Made by a program: the position numbers and the translations under genes. DNA of 64,000 nucleotides. It comes from UBA4736 sp002404015 (GTDB lineage Bacteria > Chloroflexota > Dormibacteria > Dormibacterales > Dormibacteraceae). The stretch is taken from contig DAIOCN010000009.1 of the NCBI GenBank assembly GCA_036747295.1, positions 1 through 64,000 of the forward strand, in the 5' to 3' direction. This document shows positions 35,307 through 48,182 of this stretch, piece after piece; the stretch's first letter is position 1, and the number at the start of each line of letters is the position of its first letter. The notes under the pieces were generated by a model. That model had not been told where the DNA came from and made no database searches. It saw only the letters and a list, made by a program, of their open reading frames with translations.

Positions 35307-35428
35307 CGCGGCGGGAAGGCCTGGCTCCGCCAGGCTGTCTGGGTCCTGAATACGAGACGCGCACCAACTTGTAAGTCCTCCAAAGGGAGGTAGGGTACTC
35401 GGGAGGAACCGCAGGTTCTTCCCCAGCC
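35307..35428 (+). repeat. Compound three-hairpin repeat, copy E
   Basis: Plus-oriented copy of the GCCTGGC subtype: hairpin 1 GCCTGGCTCCGCCAGGC (35319-35335), spacer TCTGGGTCCTGAATACGAGAC, hairpin 2 CCTCCAAAGGGAGG (about 35378-35391), hairpin 3 GGGAGGAACC with GGTTCTTCCCC. It lies between the divergent TPR gene and the pyr leader and is nearly the reverse complement of copy D. Confidence 0.9.
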
Positions 35429-35439
35429 GTAAGCGCTGA

Positions 35440-35499
35440 TAGACTACGCGCGGCAGTCCTTTAAGTCCGGTCCCGAGAGGCCGGGAAGGGGGTTTTTTC
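35440..35499 (+). promoter_or_regulatory. PyrR-binding RNA leader of the pyr operon
   Basis: Contains CAGTCCTTTAAGTCCGG (35454-35470), TCCCGAGAGG (35471-35480) and CCGGGAAGGGGG (35481-35492). This is the conserved PyrR-binding hairpin (GTCC..GAGAGG..GGGAAGG) known from Bacillus, Mycobacterium and Thermus pyr leaders. CCGG 35467-35470 pairs with CCGG 35481-35484 and presents the GAGAGG loop. The GGGAAGGGGG that completes the motif is also the pyrB Shine-Dalgarno, so bound PyrR should block translation, as in mycobacteria and Thermus. A T6 run (35493-35498) follows the stem. pyrR is the second gene of the operon. Confidence 0.88.
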
Positions 35500-36426
35500 A
35501 TGGCCGTCGGGCAGCGTCTACAGCACGTCGTGGAGTCGCAACAGTTCTCGCGGGAGCTCCTGGAAGAGATCTTCGCCAGGGCCGGCGAGATGCGATCCGA
35601 CCCTCACCGAGCCTCCGGCCGCCTCCAGGGTCGGGTGATGACAGCCCTCTTCTACGAGCCCTCGACGCGCACCCGCCTCTCCTTCGAGTCGGCCATGCTC
35701 CGGCTGGGCGGGCGGACCATGGGCACCGACAACGCCCGCGAGTTCTCGAGCGCCGCCAAGGGGGAGACGCTGGAGGACTCGATCCGGATCGTCTCCGGCT
35801 ACTCGGACGTGATCGTCCTGCGCCACTCCGAGGAGGGCGCGGCCCGCCGGGCGGCCGCGGTCAGCGACGTACCGGTCATCAACGCCGGCGACGGCAAGGG
35901 CCAGCACCCTACCCAGGCCTTGCTCGACATGTACACGATCAAGGACGAGCTGGGCCACATCGACGGGGTCAAGGTCGCCATGGTCGGCGACCTCGGCAAC
36001 GGGCGCACCGTGCGCTCGCTCGCGTATCTGCTGTCCAAGTACAAGGACGTCGAGGTCGTGTTCGTCGCGCCGTCCCAGGTGGCGATGCGGCAGGACATCA
36101 AGGACCACCTGGACGAGCACGGCGTGCGCTGGAGCGAGGAAGCCGACCTGGAGCGCGTGCTCCCGGGGGTGGACGTGGTCTACCAGACGCGCATCCAGAA
36201 GGAGCGCTTCACCGACGAGGCCGATTACCAGGCGGTCAAGGGCATCTATCGGATCGACCCGGCGGCGATGGCCCGCTTCAACCCCAACGGCATCCTGATG
36301 CACCCGCTGCCGCGGGTGGATGAGATCGACCCGGCGGTGGACTCCGACCCCCGTTCGGCTTATTTCCGGCAGGCGCGCAACGGCGTGCCGATCCGCATGG
36401 CCGTGCTGGACATGGTCCTGTCGTGA
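35500..36426 (+). CDS. pyrB: Aspartate carbamoyltransferase catalytic chain
   Basis: 308 residues; carbamoyl phosphate plus aspartate to carbamoyl aspartate. FYEPSTRTRLSFESAMLRLGG, VINAGDGKGQHPTQALLDMYTI and MHPLPRVDEID are diagnostic. No pyrI partner is seen. ATG 35500 follows GAAGGGGG, which overlaps the PyrR site. The stop overlaps pyrR by 4 bases. Confidence 0.96.
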   Translation: MAVGQRLQHVVESQQFSRELLEEIFARAGEMRSDPHRASGRLQGRVMTALFYEPSTRTRLSFESAMLRLGGRTMGTDNAREFSSAAKGETLEDSIRIVSGYSDVIVLRHSEEGAARRAAAVSDVPVINAGDGKGQHPTQALLDMYTIKDELGHIDGVKVAMVGDLGNGRTVRSLAYLLSKYKDVEVVFVAPSQVAMRQDIKDHLDEHGVRWSEEADLERVLPGVDVVYQTRIQKERFTDEADYQAVKGIYRIDPAAMARFNPNGILMHPLPRVDEIDPAVDSDPRSAYFRQARNGVPIRMAVLDMVLS

Positions 36427-36960
36427 GCGTGGCCCATCGCCTGAAGGCCACCGTGATGGACGCCGAGGCGATGCGCAGGTCGCTGTCCCGGATCGCCCAC
36501 GAGATCGTGGAGCGGAACCGAGGCGTCGGGGACGTGGTGCTGGTGGGCGTGGTCTCCCGAGGCGACGTGATCGCGCGCCGGCTGGCGGAGAAGCTGGGCG
36601 AGCTGGAGGGGGTCCAGGTGCCGGTCGGAGCGATCGACGCCAGCGCCCACCGCGACGACGCCCACCAGCGGGTCGTGGACGCCGCGCGCCCGGTCTCCGA
36701 CGTGCCCGACATCAACGACCGGAACGTGGTCCTGGTGGACGACGTGATCTACAACGGCCGGACCGCCCGGGCCGCCATGGACGCCCTGATGGAGTTCGGG
36801 CGGCCGCGCTCGATCCAGCTGGCGGTGCTCATCGACCGCGGCCACCGCCAGCTCCCGATCCGGCCCGACTACGTGGGCAAGAACGTGCCCACCTCCGACT
36901 CGGAGCGGGTCAAGGTCTGCCTGCTGGACCACGACGGCCTGGACGCAGCGGTGATCCTGG

Positions 36961-36968
<8 letters not shown>
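36423..36968 (+). CDS. pyrR: Pyr operon RNA-binding regulator/uracil phosphoribosyltransferase
   Basis: 181 residues: RIAHEIVERNRGVGDVVLVGVVSRGDVIARRLAEKL, the PRPP loop VVLVDDVIYNGRTARAAMDAL and the family-typical LIDRGHRQLPIRPDYVGKNVPTS. PyrR binds UMP and then the leader RNA to repress the operon. It sits second, after pyrB, rather than first as in Bacillus. GTG 36423 overlaps the pyrB stop; the end overlaps carAB by 8 bases. Confidence 0.95.
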
Positions 36969-41275
<4,307 letters not shown>

Positions 41276-41283
<8 letters not shown>

Positions 41284-42037
41284 GCTGACGGCGGACGTGG
41301 CCGCGGTCCGGGCCATCGGTGCGTCATTCCTGGTGGTCGGTTTTGACGCGCCGGCCATCGCTCATGACGCACGAGCGGGACAGTTCGTGAACCTGCTGCT
41401 GCGGCCGGGCCCTCTGCTCCGGCGGCCTTTCTCGGTGTACCGGGTCGTGGGCGACCTGGTCGAGGTGATCTACCGCCCAGTCGGGGCAGGCACCCACCAG
41501 ATGGCAGAGCTCCGGATCGGCGACCGGGTCTCGGTGCTGGGGCCGCTCGGCCGCGGCTTCGAGTTCCGCGAGGAGTGGGCGGAGGTGGCGCTGGTGTCGG
41601 GCGGGCTGGGCGTGGCGCCGATGCCCCTGGCCGCCCGCGACGCCGCCGCCAACGGCCTGCGCGTGCACTGGGTCCATGGCGCCCGCACGGCGGCCGAGCT
41701 GTGCGAGGAGTGGTCGGGCGACGAGGTCGTGTACGCCACCGACGATGGCTCGCGCGGAGTGCACGGCTCAGTGGTCAGCGCCATCCCGGCCGGGGTGCAG
41801 GCGGTCCTCGCCTGCGGGCCCAACGCAATGCTGGCGGCGGTGGCGCAGCGCTTCGCGGCGGCCCAGGTCGCGCTCGAGACGTACATGGGCTGCGGCACTG
41901 GCGTGTGCCTTGGCTGCGCGGTGCCGCGCACATCGGGCGTCTACGACCGGGCTTGCAGCGAGGGCCCCGTCTATCCCGCTGGGACGATCGACTGGGAGGC
42001 GCTGCCCTCCCGCCTCCACTACGAGGCAGCTGGATGA
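41276..42037 (+). CDS. pyrK: Dihydroorotate dehydrogenase electron-transfer subunit
   Basis: 253 residues. FAD domain: LRRPFSVYRVVGDLVEVIYRPVGAGT; NAD domain: ALVSGGLGVAPMPLAAR. The [2Fe-2S] cluster motif is CGTGVCLGCAVP plus a distal Cys in YDRACSEGPVY, all four present. It passes electrons from PyrD to NAD. Start TTG 41276 overlaps the carAB end; the stop overlaps pyrD as ATGA. Confidence 0.95.
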
Positions 42038-42930
42038 ATGTGGGCCGCGTCGAGCTGAAGGGGCCGGTCCTGGCCGCCTCCGGCACGTTCGGCTACGGCA
42101 CCGAGGTCCCCCTGCTGGAGCGGCAGGCGTTGGGCGGGATGGTTTGCAAGGGCATCTTCCTGAAGCCGAGGCTGGGCACCCCGCCGCCGCGCATCGTTGA
42201 GACGCCGGCCGGCCTGCTGAACGCGATCGGCCTCCAGGGCCCCGGGGTGGAGGCGCTCATCCGCGACTACACGCCGCAGTGGGCCGGCTGGGAGTTCCCG
42301 GTCCTGGCCAACATCAACGGCGAGACGGTCGAGGAGTACGGCGAGCTGGCCACCCGGCTGGATGGCGTGCCCGGCGTCGCCGGGTTGGAGGTCAACATCT
42401 CCTGCCCCAACGTCTCGCAGGGCGGGATGCTCTTCGGCAACAACCCGCACTCGGCGGCCGCGGTGACCGAGGCGGTGCGGCTGCGCACCTCGCTCCCGGT
42501 CTGGGTCAAGCTCACCCCGGCTGTCTCCGACATCGGTGCCATCGCCCGCGCGGTCGAGGACGCCGGCGCCGACGCCCTCTGCGCGGTCAACACGTTCGTC
42601 GGGATGTCTATCGACCTCCACACCCTGAAGCCGCGCCTGGCCTTCCGGACGGGCGGCCTTTCGGGGCCCGCGATCCGCCCGATGGCCGTGCACCTGGCCC
42701 ACCAGGCGGCGCGAGCCGTGCGGATCCCTGTGATCGGGATCGGGGGGATCGCCAGCGCTGAAGATGCGCTGGAGTTCCTGGTCGCCGGCTGTGCCGCCGT
42801 CCAAGTCGGCACCGCCACCTTCGTCAGCGGCTCGGCCGTGAAGTCGGTGGCCGAGGGCATCGCCGCCTTCCTGGCCGCCCGGGGCTACCGCTCGCTGAGC
42901 GAGCTGCCCCGCTACCTGCCCCGGGACTGA
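42034..42930 (+). CDS. pyrD: Dihydroorotate dehydrogenase, class 1B
   Basis: 298 residues; FMN TIM-barrel enzyme. GPVLAASGTFGYGTE, the substrate motif NAIGLQGPGVEALI and the catalytic cysteine in VNISCPNVSQGG mark the 1B subclass that pairs with PyrK. GIGGIASAEDALEFLVAGC binds phosphate. Last gene of the pyr operon; its end overlaps the convergent zinc-finger gene by 19 bases. Confidence 0.96.
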   Translation: MNVGRVELKGPVLAASGTFGYGTEVPLLERQALGGMVCKGIFLKPRLGTPPPRIVETPAGLLNAIGLQGPGVEALIRDYTPQWAGWEFPVLANINGETVEEYGELATRLDGVPGVAGLEVNISCPNVSQGGMLFGNNPHSAAAVTEAVRLRTSLPVWVKLTPAVSDIGAIARAVEDAGADALCAVNTFVGMSIDLHTLKPRLAFRTGGLSGPAIRPMAVHLAHQAARAVRIPVIGIGGIASAEDALEFLVAGCAAVQVGTATFVSGSAVKSVAEGIAAFLAARGYRSLSELPRYLPRD

Positions 42931-43202
42931 GGAGCCGGCGCCAGCATCAGGTTGTCCACGTAGCACCAGAGCCAGGACTCGCCTGGCTGGAAGGACTGGA
43001 TCACCGGGTGGCCGGTCTGGTGGAAGTGGGCGGTGGCGTGCCGGCCTGGTGAGGAGTCGCAGCAGCCGATGTGCCCGCAGGACAGGCAGCGTCGGAGGTG
43101 GACCCAGGACTGGCCGGCCGCCAGGCATTCCTCGCAGCCGTCAGGCGTGCGCGCCGGCGGGTCGCCGACGGTGGCGACGTGGGGACAGCCAGACTCGGGC
43201 AC
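42912..43202 (-). CDS. UBP-type zinc-finger protein
   Basis: 96 residues that are essentially one ZnF-UBP domain: GCPHVATVG, DGCEECLAAGQSWVHLRRCLSCGHIGCCDSSPGRHATAHFHQTGHPVIQSFQPGESWLWCYVD. All expected Cys/His ligands are present. Bacterial stand-alone versions are common but their role is unknown. GTG 43202 begins shortly after the stop of the damaged GNAT gene, so they may be co-transcribed. Confidence 0.9.
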   Translation of the reverse strand: MPESGCPHVATVGDPPARTPDGCEECLAAGQSWVHLRRCLSCGHIGCCDSSPGRHATAHFHQTGHPVIQSFQPGESWLWCYVDNLMLAPAPQSRGR

Positions 43203-43217
43203 CTTGTCTGCAACCGG

Positions 43218-43812
43218 CTAGCGGTCAAGCCTCTTCCGCACGTGGGTGAAATGCTCGCTCGCCCCGATCACTTCGAGCCCGGCAGCGCGATACATCTTGA
43301 GCGCGCCGTGGTAGGCGATCGCCTCGGGCTTGAGCTGTGGGTGATCCTTCCGGACCTCCGTGGCCGGATAGGCGTCCACGTACGCGCAGCCCAGCTCCCG
43401 GAGTCGCGAGCAGGCCGCATCGAGAAGCCCTTGCCGCCACGCCCCGGCGCCGCATGTCCGGGCGCACCACGAAGCAGACGACGTTGCCGGCCGTGTCCTC
43501 GGCGGGGATCTCCTCGTCGTCGAGGCGGGGCAGGTGCGGCTTCCGGTCGGCGTGGACCCAGCCCACCACCTGGCGGTCCAGATAGGCGAGCACGCCGTTC
43601 GTGCGGCCCTGGTCGATCAGAGCCGCCTTGGCGGCCCGGTTCTCGGGCCCCTTGCGCTCGCCCCAGGCCTCCTGGGAGCAGTTGATGTTGTAGAAGAAGC
43701 AGTAGCACGTCGACCAGTGGGGGTTGTCCGTGAAAGCGTCCGAGTCGAAGTAGGCCAGGAAGTCCTCGCGGGTGTCCTCGCCGAGAGGCCTGAACGAGAG
43801 GTTCAGCGAGAT
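43218..43812 (-). pseudogene. GNAT N-acetyltransferase gene with a frameshift
   Basis: From ATC 43812 the frame reads LNLSFRPLGEDTREDFLAYF, DNPHWSTCYCFFY, and the acetyl-CoA region NVVCFVVRPDMRRRGVAAR. At about 43427-43433 (AAGGG on the coding strand) it must shift by one base to continue as LLDAACSRLRELGCAYVDAYP and AIAYHGALKMYRAAGLEVIG, ending at a TAG at 43218-43220. Both halves are good GNAT sequence, so a recent one-base indel or sequencing error is likely. GGAG sits 6 bases before the ATC. The 5' end overlaps the coiled-coil gene. Confidence 0.7.
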
Positions 43813-44021
43813 CGCCGGCTCCGAGGCGCCCTCGGCGCCGACCGGGCCAGCTTCTTGATCTCCGCCCAGCCCGCGGACATGCGGGCGAGCTCCTTCGTCA
43901 GGCGCTCGTTCTGGGTGCGCAGGGCCTTGTTAGCCTTGGCCAGCCGAGCCACCGCCTCGACCGTCTCCGCCAGGAGCTGTTCCATGCCACCTCGATCCGT
44001 GCCGTGCTTCCGCCCAATCAC
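43803..44021 (-). CDS. Short coiled-coil protein
   Basis: 72 residues from GTG 44021, with a heptad-like helix MEQLLAETVEAVARLAKANK and ALRTQNERLTKELARMSAGW, then a basic tail. No family recognised. TAATAT lies 6 bases before the GTG with TTCGAC 18 bases further up, a good leaderless promoter; ATG 43985 is an alternative start. The stop overlaps the start of the GNAT gene by 10 bases. It could be the N-terminal part of a longer GNAT protein separated by a second frameshift. Confidence 0.5.
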   Translation of the reverse strand: MIGRKHGTDRGGMEQLLAETVEAVARLAKANKALRTQNERLTKELARMSAGWAEIKKLARSAPRAPRSRRSR

Positions 44022-44127
44022 CGGCACATATTATTCGCGGGCGTGCTTCGAGTCGAAGGGCTTTGTAAAGCGGTGCCGCGACGTGACGGCCCTCCGCGAC
44101 TTGACGGTCTCGCCGCCGGCCCGCGGC

Positions 44128-45411
44128 CTACGCCGGGTAGTCGGCCGGCTCCAGCGTGAACACGGCCGGCCGCAGCAGCCTGATCGCCACCACCACGGCG
44201 CCCGCGACCGCGGCGCCCACGAACATCGCGAGGGGGGCTCCGAACAGCGACGCCAGGGCACCCGCCTGGGTGGCTCCTAGCGGTCCGACGCCCATCAGCG
44301 ACTGCGCGTAGAGCGCCATCACACGGCCTCGCAGCCGGTCGGGGGTGACCGTCTGCACGCGCGTGTTGGCGGTGGCCAGGAACCACATCTGCGCGAACCC
44401 GCTCAGATAGAGAAGGACCAGGGACAGCGGCAGGGAGCGGCTGATCGAAAAGCCGATCAGCGCCGCCGACCAGCCCAGGGCGACCCAGAACTGGAGGCGG
44501 CCGTTGGCGCGGTTGCTCACGGCCAGGGTGAGGGCGGCGGTCAGCGCCCCCGCGCCCAGCGCCGCCATCAGGAAACCGAAGCCGGCGGCGCCGATGTGCA
44601 GCACCCCGTCGGCGAAGAGCGGGATCAGGGTCAGCCGGTTCATAGCAAAGAGCGAGAACACCGCGACCATGACCAGCATCGTGCCGACGATGGGGTCCCG
44701 GCGCGCGTAGACAGCGCCTTCCTTGATGCGCTCGACCATCGACACGTTTTCCGGGCTCTTCACCAGCCGGGGCAGGTTGCTCATCAACGTCAGCGCCACG
44801 ATCGCGGCCAGGAAGGAGAGGCTGTTGATCAGGAAGCAGATCGGCACGCCGACCACGGCGATCAGGATCCCCGCCAGCGACGGTCCGACCACCGCGGCGG
44901 CATTCCAGACCGAGGAGTTGAGCGCGATCGCGTTCATGAGGTCGTCGCGACCCACCATCTCGATCGCGAAGGCCTGCCGGGCCGGCACGTCGAAGACCTG
45001 GATCACGCCCCAGGCCAGGCCCGCCAGCAGGACCATCCAGTACGCGGCGTGGTTGGTGTGGCTGGCCAGGAAGAGCCCGAACGAAGGGACCATGAACAGG
45101 GTCTGCGTGACCTGCAGGACGCCGCGCTTCGGGAAGCGGTCGGCGACCAGCCCGCCGAACGGCCCGAAGACCAGGATCGGGAGGTACTGCACAGCCAAGG
45201 CCAGCCCGACCAGGAGGCCGTTGTGGGTCAGCTCGAGGGCCAGCCAGGGCAGCGCGATCGACTGCATCCAGGTGCCGATCGTGGAGATCAGCTGGCCGCC
45301 GAAGAACAGGCGGTAGTTGCGGTGCCGGAGGGCGCCGAGCACGCGACGGGGGGTGCCGGGCGGGGGGGCCTGGGCTCGGGAGACGGACACGCTCCCTGAT
45401 AATCGCACCAT
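44128..45411 (-). CDS. MFS transporter
   Basis: 427 residues with about twelve transmembrane segments. ALRHRNYRLFFGGQLISTIGTWMQSIALPWLALEL is the usual N-terminus of the enterobactin-exporter-like (EntS/MFS_3) family; GGLVADRFPKRGVL is the loop 2-3 motif, and the second half has TPDRLRGRVMALYAQSLMGVGPLGA. Likely an efflux permease; substrate unknown. ATG 45411 shares CATG with the divergent SRPBCC start; GTG 45390 is an alternative. Confidence 0.9.
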   Translation of the reverse strand: MVRLSGSVSVSRAQAPPPGTPRRVLGALRHRNYRLFFGGQLISTIGTWMQSIALPWLALELTHNGLLVGLALAVQYLPILVFGPFGGLVADRFPKRGVLQVTQTLFMVPSFGLFLASHTNHAAYWMVLLAGLAWGVIQVFDVPARQAFAIEMVGRDDLMNAIALNSSVWNAAAVVGPSLAGILIAVVGVPICFLINSLSFLAAIVALTLMSNLPRLVKSPENVSMVERIKEGAVYARRDPIVGTMLVMVAVFSLFAMNRLTLIPLFADGVLHIGAAGFGFLMAALGAGALTAALTLAVSNRANGRLQFWVALGWSAALIGFSISRSLPLSLVLLYLSGFAQMWFLATANTRVQTVTPDRLRGRVMALYAQSLMGVGPLGATQAGALASLFGAPLAMFVGAAVAGAVVVAIRLLRPAVFTLEPADYPA

Positions 45412-45877
45412 GGCGAAGATCCGCGAGGAGGTGGATATCGACGCCCTGCCGGAACGGGTCTGGGCCGTCGTCCACGAGGATCTGAAGAACGCCGCCAAAT
45501 GGAGCGGATACGTTCGGAAGGCGGAGCCGCTGGACGCGAACCCGCCCGGCAAGGGCGACCGGGTACGTTACCACCTGGAGCTGCCGGGCGGTTTCAAGGA
45601 GGCCCTGGAGGTCGAGCAGAGCGTGTTCACAAAGCCCCGCCGCTGCGCCGGCAAGTTCATCGGCGGCCCGCTCAAGGGCACCTGGTCCTACAGCTACACG
45701 ACCCAGGCCGGCAAAACCCACCTCACATACGAGATGGACTACGAGCTGGGCGGCATCCTGCGCTTCGCCGGCGGGATGCTGAAGGGCCAGTACGAGAAGG
45801 GCATCAGGGATTCGATGGTGTCCCTCAAGAAGTACGTCGAGGCGGGCAAGGGACCGAAGGCGGCCCCCGCCCGGTGA
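45410..45877 (+). CDS. SRPBCC family protein
   Basis: 155 residues with the START/Bet v1-like pattern: EEVDIDALPERVWAVVHEDLKNAAKW, GKGDRVRYHLELPGG, KGTWSYSYTTQAGKTHLTYEMDYELGG and a long C-terminal helix with KGQYEKGIRDSMVSLKKYVE. It probably binds a hydrophobic ligand. GATAAT (45398-45403) is 6 bases before ATG 45410, so it is probably leaderless. First gene of the lyase/dehydrogenase operon; the stop overlaps the next gene as GTGA. Confidence 0.85.
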   Translation: MAKIREEVDIDALPERVWAVVHEDLKNAAKWSGYVRKAEPLDANPPGKGDRVRYHLELPGGFKEALEVEQSVFTKPRRCAGKFIGGPLKGTWSYSYTTQAGKTHLTYEMDYELGGILRFAGGMLKGQYEKGIRDSMVSLKKYVEAGKGPKAAPAR

Positions 45878-46785
45878 GGGCCCGGCGCTCGATCCTCTCG
45901 GTCCCCGCCACCGAGCGACGGTTCCACGCCAAGGCCGCCGAATCGGCGGCCGACATGGTCATCCTCGACCTGGAGGACTCGGTCGCCCCGGCGCGCAAGG
46001 AGGATGCCCGGGGCCTGGTGCTGGAAGCCCTGCGCGGCCACTCCTACGAGGGCAAGCTGCGGGCGGTCCGGATCAACGGGCTCGACACGGCCTGGTGGCA
46101 GGACGACCTCGGCCAGGTCGTCCCGGAGCTCGGCGACCGCCTGGACGTGGTGGTGGTGCCCAAGGTGGAGTCGGCGGGTGCCGTCGAGGCGGTCGCGGGC
46201 GCCCTGGACGAGCTCGGCAGCTCGGCCGGGCTCGACCTGCAGATCGAGAGCGCCCGCGGCATGGAGGCCGTCAGCGAGATCGCCGCCGCCTCGCGCCGCG
46301 TCCAGGCTCTGCACTTCGGGCCCGGCGACTTCGGCGCCGACCTGCGAATGCCGGGGCTCAGCATCGGGGCGGCTGTCGAAGACTACCCGGGCGACATCTG
46401 GCACCCCTTCCTGGCCCGGATCCTGGTGGCGGCGCGAGCCAACGGCCTGCTGGCGGTGGACGGTCCGTACGCCAACGTCCGCGACCTGGACGGGCTGCGC
46501 CGCTCGGCGCGGCGGAGCGCCCTGCTCGGCTACGACGGCAAGTGGGCGCTGAACCCGGCCCAGGCGGACGTTCTGAACGAGGTGTACGCCCCCGCGCAGG
46601 AGGAGTTCGACAAGGCGAGCGCGATCTTGAGCGCGTACGAACGGTCCACGGAAGCGGGCCAGGGGGCCGCCCGGTTGGGCGCGGAGATGATCGACGAGGC
46701 GACCCGAAAGATGGCGCTCGTGACGGTCGAACGGGGGCGGGCAGCCGGTATGACGGCGGGGACGTGGGAACCCGGGATCGACTGA
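45874..46785 (+). CDS. HpcH/HpaI (CitE-like) lyase, probable malyl-CoA-type
   Basis: 303 residues: RRSILSVPATERRFHAKAAESAADMVILDLEDSVAPARKEDAR, RINGLDTAWWQDDL, VVVPKVESAGAV, LQIESARGM and FGPGDFGADLRM, i.e. the Mg2+ and CoA-binding elements of CitE/malyl-CoA lyases. Family reaction: cleavage of malyl-CoA or beta-methylmalyl-CoA. The next gene resembles methylsuccinyl-CoA dehydrogenase, so an ethylmalonyl-CoA pathway role is plausible but inferred. GTG 45874 overlaps the SRPBCC stop; the 3' end overlaps the dehydrogenase by 22 bases. Confidence 0.85.
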   Translation: MRARRSILSVPATERRFHAKAAESAADMVILDLEDSVAPARKEDARGLVLEALRGHSYEGKLRAVRINGLDTAWWQDDLGQVVPELGDRLDVVVVPKVESAGAVEAVAGALDELGSSAGLDLQIESARGMEAVSEIAAASRRVQALHFGPGDFGADLRMPGLSIGAAVEDYPGDIWHPFLARILVAARANGLLAVDGPYANVRDLDGLRRSARRSALLGYDGKWALNPAQADVLNEVYAPAQEEFDKASAILSAYERSTEAGQGAARLGAEMIDEATRKMALVTVERGRAAGMTAGTWEPGID

Positions 46786-48182
46786 ACGACCTGCTCGCAA
46801 GGGTTCGGGCGGACCCGGACGACGTCGGCCGCTACGAGCTGGCCTGGGCGGCGGCCCGAGCCGAGGCCGCCGACGCAGCACGCGAGTGGGCGGCCAACAC
46901 GGGCGACGAGCTGGCGGGGCTGATCGCGGCCGCCGCCGAGGGGGTCGAGGACGACTCCCTGGAGCAGGCTCGCCGGCTGGCCCGGATCGGTGGCCTCCTA
47001 AAGCCGACCGAGGATCTCGGCGCCGATGAGGAGCAGCGACTGCTGCGGGCTCGGTTCCGGGAGTTCGCGGACCGGGTCGTCCGGCCCCGAGCTGCCGCCA
47101 TCCACCGCCAGCAGCTGCCGATCCCCGACGAGATCATCGAGGGGGCCGCCGGTCTCGGGCTCTTCAATCTCTCGAGCACCGACTTCCGGACCATGCTGAT
47201 CGCCACCGAAGAGCTCTCGGCCGCCTCCCTCAACGCCGCCGGCAGCCTGATCACGCGTCCCGAGATCCTGGTGCACGCCCTGCTCCGGGCGGGCACCGAC
47301 GAGCAGAAGGCGCGCTGGCTGCCGGATATCACGAACGGCCGGAAGATGGTCGCCGTCGCCGTGACCGAGCCGGGGGCCGGCTCGGACGTGGCCGCTCTCG
47401 GCGACTGCCTGGCCACGCGCGCCGAGGCCGGCTGGCTGCTGGACGGGCGCAAGCGCTGGGCCGGCTTCTCCGCCCGGGCCGAGCTGATCGCGATCCTGGT
47501 CCGGACCCGCGAGGGCGCCGGCCACCGCGGCCTGTCGCTGTTCGTGATCGAGAAACCGCGCCTCGACCAGCGGGACTTCGAGCACCACCAGGAGGCCGGC
47601 GGGCTGCTGCGCGGGACGGCCATTCCGATCCTCGGCTACCGCGGCATGAACACCTACGACCTGCAGTTCGAGCGCTATCTCGTGCCCGAGCAGAACCTGA
47701 TCGGCGGGCCGGCCTGGCTGGACCGCGGCTTCTACCTCCAGATGGAGGCGTTCAGCGTCGGCCGCCTGCAGACCGCGGGCCGCTCGGTGGGGGTGATGCA
47801 GGCCGCGCTCGACGCCGCCCGTGCCTACGCCGCCCAGCGGGTGGTGTTCGGCAGCCGGGTGGCCGACCTGCAGCTGGCGCAGGCCAGCCTGGGTGGGATG
47901 GCGGTCGCCGTCAACTCCGCGCGCCAGCTGAGCTACCGCGCCGCCCGCCTCATGGACCAGGGCACGGGCCAGGTGCAGGCCTCGCTGGCCAAGCTCTTCG
48001 CGGCCAGGATGGCCGAGCGGGTGACCCGCGACGCCATGCAGGTGCACGGCGGCAACGGCTACAGCGAGGAGTCGGACGTCTCCCGCTACTTCGTCGACGC
48101 CCGGGCGCTTACGATCTTCGAGGGAGCGGAGGAGGTGCTGGCATTGCGCGTCATCGCCAAGGCGCTTCTGGAGGAGATCTGA
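46764..48182 (+). CDS. Acyl-CoA dehydrogenase, methylsuccinyl-CoA dehydrogenase-like
   Basis: 472 residues. A helical N-terminal extension of about 85 residues precedes a normal acyl-CoA dehydrogenase fold: AVAVTEPGAGSDVAAL (FAD), GRKRWAGFSARAEL and HGGNGYSEESDVSRYFVDARALTIFEGAEEV. Several stretches recall methylsuccinyl-CoA dehydrogenase (SLITRPEILVHALLRAGTDEQKARWLPDI; LSLFVIEKPR; LGYRGMNTYDLQFERYLVP; GRLQTAGRSVGVMQAAL), which also has an N-terminal extension. Start GTG 46764 lies inside the lyase gene. Specific substrate is inference. Confidence 0.85.
   Translation: MGTRDRLNDLLARVRADPDDVGRYELAWAAARAEAADAAREWAANTGDELAGLIAAAAEGVEDDSLEQARRLARIGGLLKPTEDLGADEEQRLLRARFREFADRVVRPRAAAIHRQQLPIPDEIIEGAAGLGLFNLSSTDFRTMLIATEELSAASLNAAGSLITRPEILVHALLRAGTDEQKARWLPDITNGRKMVAVAVTEPGAGSDVAALGDCLATRAEAGWLLDGRKRWAGFSARAELIAILVRTREGAGHRGLSLFVIEKPRLDQRDFEHHQEAGGLLRGTAIPILGYRGMNTYDLQFERYLVPEQNLIGGPAWLDRGFYLQMEAFSVGRLQTAGRSVGVMQAALDAARAYAAQRVVFGSRVADLQLAQASLGGMAVAVNSARQLSYRAARLMDQGTGQVQASLAKLFAARMAERVTRDAMQVHGGNGYSEESDVSRYFVDARALTIFEGAEEVLALRVIAKALLEEI

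Noticed and set aside
35319..35428. Copies of the compound repeat as ordinary Rho-independent terminators
   Set aside because: They lack T-runs after the stems and also occur between divergent and tandem genes, upstream of starts. A termination side effect is possible but not the defining role.
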